Part shown: positions 26,620-29,571 of the stretch, piece after piece
How positions within the stretch are numbered: position 1 is the stretch's first letter
Layout of the letters: each line of letters begins with the position of its first letter
Source of the DNA: PALSA-607 sp036510735
Lineage (GTDB): Bacteria; Actinomycetota; Actinomycetes; Acidothermales; Acidothermaceae
DNA: 29,571 bases
Reading direction: 5' to 3'
Assembly (NCBI GenBank): GCA_036510735.1
Contig: DATCDK010000199.1
Location: 1 to 29,571, forward strand
The notes under the pieces: generated by a model
Seen by the model: only the letters and a program-made list of their open reading frames with translations
What the model was told of the DNA's origin: nothing
Database searches by the model: none
Made by a program: the position numbers and the translations under genes

Positions 26620-27045
26620 TCATGGCGCCGCGCTGATCTTTCGGATCTCGAGCACCTCGACCTCGCAGCGACTTGCGGCGCCTTGCGCGCCGCGCCAGAA
26701 CCGGCGCCGCAGCTCGCCGCGGACCTCGATCACCTCACCGCCGGCCCATCGAGCCGCCGTCCGCCGCACTCCTGCCTTGAAGGCCACGCAGTCGATCGTG
26801 TCGACCGTCGGTAGCTGCCGACCACCCGGCGAGACCCCGCGGTTGTCACGGCCGACGACGAGCCGCCAACTCACCAACTCGTCGCCACTCGGGAGAACAC
26901 GGACGGTCGGTTCCCCCGACACACGACCTCCGAGAACGACCTCGTTGTGCCCCTCGACAACGGCCGCGCGGCTTGGACCGCCGGAGCCGCGCGTGGTCGG
27001 GTTGGGTTTGGTCGGTGCAGACGTTGCTGATCTCGTCGCCGCCAT
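26620..27045 (-). CDS. Single-stranded DNA-binding protein paralogue
   Basis: A 141-residue protein with an OB fold (about 33-138: EVVLGGRVSGEPTVRVLPSGDELVSWRLVVGRD). The C-terminus ends shortly after the OB fold (EIRKISAAP) and lacks the acidic Gly/Pro tail with DDDIPF seen in the main SSB. It is therefore likely an accessory SSB (compare Streptomyces SsbB), not the replication SSB. I chose the ATG at 27045 because GGGAGGAACCCG precedes it; an upstream in-frame start at 27066 has no such site. The 156-nt gap to the TPR-like gene upstream holds nothing I recognise. Confidence 0.85.
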   Translation of the reverse strand: MAATRSATSAPTKPNPTTRGSGGPSRAAVVEGHNEVVLGGRVSGEPTVRVLPSGDELVSWRLVVGRDNRGVSPGGRQLPTVDTIDCVAFKAGVRRTAARWAGGEVIEVRGELRRRFWRGAQGAASRCEVEVLEIRKISAAP

Positions 27046-27201
27046 CGGGTTCCTCCCTGCGAGCACAGCCGGCGCGGCTGGCAGCCGCCATCAATCCAGC
27101 TGGTAGCAGCATCAAGTCGGGCGGCGTCGCTACAGCGGGGTCGTCGCCAAACTGTGGACGACGCGCGCTCGACGTAGCGCTGTGCAAAAGCCAGTCGGGT
27201 C

Positions 27202-28848
27202 TTAGCCGGCGTCGAGCTCGTCAATCCGCTCTTGTGCGTCGGTGTCACCCTCGGCGTCAGCGAGTGCCGCCGCAACGAACCACTCCCGCGCATCGTCACG
27301 GCGACGCGCGGCAAGTAGTGCGTCGGCGTATGCGTAGAAGAGGCGAGCCGACCACGGGTCACGACGCTTCGGATCGAGGTCCGCGCCCTGCAGGCTCACA
27401 ACGGCCGCCTCCGGCTGACCAAGGTCGCGGCGAGCCCCCGAGGCCACGATGCGCATCTCCACGGTGCCGGCGCGATCAAGTCCACGCGCCTCCGGACTCG
27501 CGGCAAGGGCCAGCGCCCGCTCCGGCCGCCCAAGCCCTCGCTCGCAGTCCGCCATGACCGGTAGGTGGTCGACCGAGCCGTTGATCCGCCGACTTGCCCG
27601 CAACTCGGCGAGTGCCTCGGCCCAGTCGCCGTTCGCGTAAGCGCAGAGTCCGACCGCTTCACGTACGACGGCGATTCGCGGTAGCCGCCTTCGAGCGGCT
27701 TCGGCGTGGGCGTACGCGGACTTCGGGTCATCGTCGATCAACCGACCGGCCATCACCAGGTGCCGCGCTACTAGGTCAGCAGTCTCCTTGGAGACGGTCC
27801 GCAGCTCCGCGCGCGCCTCTCGCGGCAATTCCGCCGGCATGACGTCGTCGGGGATCTGCGGATCGATCGTTGCCGGACGCCGCACGCCCCGCTCAATGCG
27901 CGCGGGCGGACCCGACTGCTCCGACTGTCGGGCTCGGTACGGGGTGCGCTGAGCGTCCGGCCGGGCGCCGCGGTAGGTCGACGGCTGCCGGTCACCGCCC
28001 GCCGGTGGGTGTGCCGAGCTGGGTCGCGAGTCGACACCAGCCTTGCCTCGGGCAGACGAACGCTCTTGGTAGGCGGTGCGCTCGAGACCCCGAGAAGGAG
28101 TGCGAGCTGGCGGGCCCGCTGGCCGCTCCCGCTCGCCGGCCGACCGTGCGGTCGAACTCCGACCTGAGCTACCGCTCGGGGCAACAGGAGGCGCGGCCCG
28201 TTCGGATGGTTCCCACCTCGGTCGACGCGTTTCGTTATCGGAGCGCGCAGGCGGGCTCGACGGTGGCCTAGTCCCGCGAGTCGGTGCGGCGCGATCCGAA
28301 CCACCACGATCCGAAGTGCTGCGCGCCGACGCTCCGCGATCGGGGGTCCGGTTGTACGGCGCACCGCGCCGGGAAGCGGTCGGGTCGGCGTTATCCCGCC
28401 AAGGAGCGGTTGCCCGTGCTCGCGGCTGTTCGAAGTCTCCCGTCCGTGGTGCGGCCGTTCTAGGACCAGCCGCGCGAGGACCAGCCGCGCGAGGACCAGC
28501 CGCGCGAGGACCGTCCGTGCGAGGCCCAGCCCCGCGGGGAGCGCCTGCGCGAGATCCGGCTGACGTGCCGCGAGGAGCGGGCGTGCGCTCGAATGCCTTG
28601 CCAGCCGCCGGCCTCGCCGCCCAACTCTTACCCGCGGGTGTCTTCCCAGTCGTGGGGCTGGCGGAGCGCGGCGAAGCGGCAGCCGGCTTGCCGGCCCGTG
28701 AGGCGTCAGAGGTCTTCCCGGCGCGTGCGCCTCCAGCTGCGGACTTGCCTGGCCAGGTCTTGCCCGCCACCGGCTTGCCGGCCCGCGCGCCACTTGCTGG
28801 CTTCGCGCCGGCGGCTCGAGCGGGACGCCGATCAGGCGACACTGGCAT
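27202..28848 (-). CDS. Long basic low-complexity protein with C-terminal TPR-like domain
   Basis: From the ATG at 28848 (GGAAGG about 11 nt upstream) it has 548 residues. The first roughly 325 are a low-complexity Arg/Ala/Pro/Gly/Ser/Lys tail, strongly basic, including 5-residue repeats of the type A-G-P-R-A. The last 215 residues (from about DDVMPAELPREARAELRT) are helical repeat pairs with GRLIDDDPKSAYAHAEAARRR and GDWAEALAELRASRR, a pattern I know from actinomycete homologues of Rv1691. It lies directly behind the rRNA operon. A basic disordered tail could bind RNA or ribosomes, which would suit the location, but this is inference. An alternative ATG at 28875 would add 9 residues. Confidence 0.85.
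   Translation of the reverse strand: MPVSPDRRPARAAGAKPASGARAGKPVAGKTWPGKSAAGGARAGKTSDASRAGKPAAASPRSASPTTGKTPAGKSWAARPAAGKAFERTPAPRGTSAGSRAGAPRGAGPRTDGPRAAGPRAAGPRAAGPRTAAPRTGDFEQPRARATAPWRDNADPTASRRGAPYNRTPDRGASARSTSDRGGSDRAAPTRGTRPPSSPPARSDNETRRPRWEPSERAAPPVAPSGSSGRSSTARSAGERERPAGPPARTPSRGLERTAYQERSSARGKAGVDSRPSSAHPPAGGDRQPSTYRGARPDAQRTPYRARQSEQSGPPARIERGVRRPATIDPQIPDDVMPAELPREARAELRTVSKETADLVARHLVMAGRLIDDDPKSAYAHAEAARRRLPRIAVVREAVGLCAYANGDWAEALAELRASRRINGSVDHLPVMADCERGLGRPERALALAASPEARGLDRAGTVEMRIVASGARRDLGQPEAAVVSLQGADLDPKRRDPWSARLFYAYADALLAARRRDDAREWFVAAALADAEGDTDAQERIDELDAG
28464..28538 (-). repeat. 15-bp tandem repeats within the basic-tail gene
   Basis: Three identical 15-bp units GACCAGCCGCGCGAG (plus strand) at 28464-28478, 28479-28493 and 28494-28508, followed by two diverged units to 28538. 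They encode the A-G-P-R-A repeats of the low-complexity tail. Such arrays change length easily by slippage. Confidence 0.85.
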
Positions 28849-28890
28849 GGAAATGCGTACCTTCCGAGAATACATTTGGAATTACAAATG

Positions 28891-28926
28891 CATTGAGGGC
28901 CACCCGCGAACGGGTGACCCTCAATG
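28891..28926 (-). terminator. Strong hairpin terminator of the rRNA operon
   Basis: 16-bp stem with one G-U wobble and a 4-base loop read as UUCG on the minus strand (28891-28906, loop 28907-28910, 28911-28926), beginning CATTGAGGG and ending CCCTCAATG. It starts 8 nt after the 5S rRNA end. The following CATTTGTAATT is only modestly T-rich. A second small inverted repeat CATTTG-gaatta-CAAATG (28873-28890) follows directly. Confidence 0.9.
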
Positions 28927-28933
28927 GAAAGAT

Positions 28934-29051
28934 GTCCGGCGGCGTCCTACTCTCCCACGCGGTGGCCCGCGCAGTACCATCGGCGCAGAAAGGCTTAGCT
29001 TCCGGGTTCGGAATGGGACCGGGCGTTTCCCTCTCGCTATGACCGCCGTAA
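28934..29051 (-). rRNA. rrf: 5S ribosomal RNA
   Basis: The minus strand reads as a complete bacterial 5S rRNA of about 118 nt: TTACGGCGGTC at the 5' end, the conserved CCCGGTCCCATTCCGAACC and GGAAGCTAAGCC, and GGGAGAGTAGG before the 3' GCCGCCGG, whose helix pairs with the 5' end. The ends are estimated to within a few bases. Confidence 0.96.
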
Positions 29052-29146
29052 CTCTATTGAGATGTCAGTCGAATTACCGACCGTATCCCGGGAACTGCAC
29101 AGTGGACGCGTAGCTTATTGTCGGCATTGCCGGCAAAGAGTTGTGT
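29052..29146 (-). other. 23S-5S rRNA spacer
   Basis: About 95 bases between the two rRNAs. It holds the palindrome TTGCCGGCAA near the 23S end and no tRNA gene. It would be removed by RNase processing of the precursor. Confidence 0.7.

Positions 29147-29571
<425 letters not shown>

Overview
This 29.6 kb window is high-GC chromosomal DNA from an actinomycete (phylum Actinomycetota). The evidence is the codon bias, the many GTG starts and ATGA/GTGA overlaps, and a gene order I recognise from memory as the conserved block around Mycobacterium tuberculosis Rv1691-Rv1713 and its Streptomyces equivalent. Genus cannot be fixed from the sequence; an alanine dehydrogenase gene between the Nudix and xerD genes fits a non-mycobacterial actinomycete better. 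Almost everything is transcribed on the minus strand; only a SCP2-like gene and a DUF1015 gene are on the plus strand. I see no insertion sequence, prophage, CRISPR array or toxin-antitoxin locus. This is core, housekeeping DNA.

Layout from the right edge, in the direction of transcription. An rRNA operon enters at the right: the 3' end of 23S rRNA, then 5S rRNA, then a strong hairpin terminator. Next come a long basic low-complexity/TPR-like protein, a small SSB paralogue, the convergent DUF1015 gene, a TPR protein with a HAD phosphatase, and the plus-strand SCP2-like gene. A tight operon follows: acidic protein, tlyA, nadK, recN, a fused steA-mctB/steB gene, pyrG and a Nudix hydrolase. Then ald-xerD, and a chromosome-maintenance operon: parA, a ribbon-helix-helix-like protein, a degenerate site-2-protease-like membrane protein, scpA, scpB and rluB. 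After a 363-base gap comes aroH-tyrA-cmk-der (tyrosine branch, CMP kinase, ribosome-assembly GTPase), then tRNA-Pro(GGG), a small lipoprotein, an unlisted 56-codon ORF, a CDP-alcohol phosphatidyltransferase and, cut by the left edge, a large nucleotidyltransferase/phosphomannomutase-like fusion.

Themes: chromosome segregation and resolution (ParA, ScpAB, XerD, RecN), ribosome function (TlyA, RluB, Der, rRNA, tRNA), nucleotide supply (PyrG, Cmk, NadK, Nudix) and cell envelope (SteA/MctB, ManC-like, phosphatidyltransferase, lipoprotein).

The most notable points are: the single-ORF fusion of SteA with its partner MctB/SteB; the membrane 'protease' between scpA and parA that has lost HExxH but carries an HxHxHxH string; the ParA plus RHH-like partner; the PMM-like domain lacking its catalytic-serine motif; three 20-bp tandem repeats that each carry the end of a small ORF; and an imperfect inverted-repeat pair in the rluB-aroH gap.
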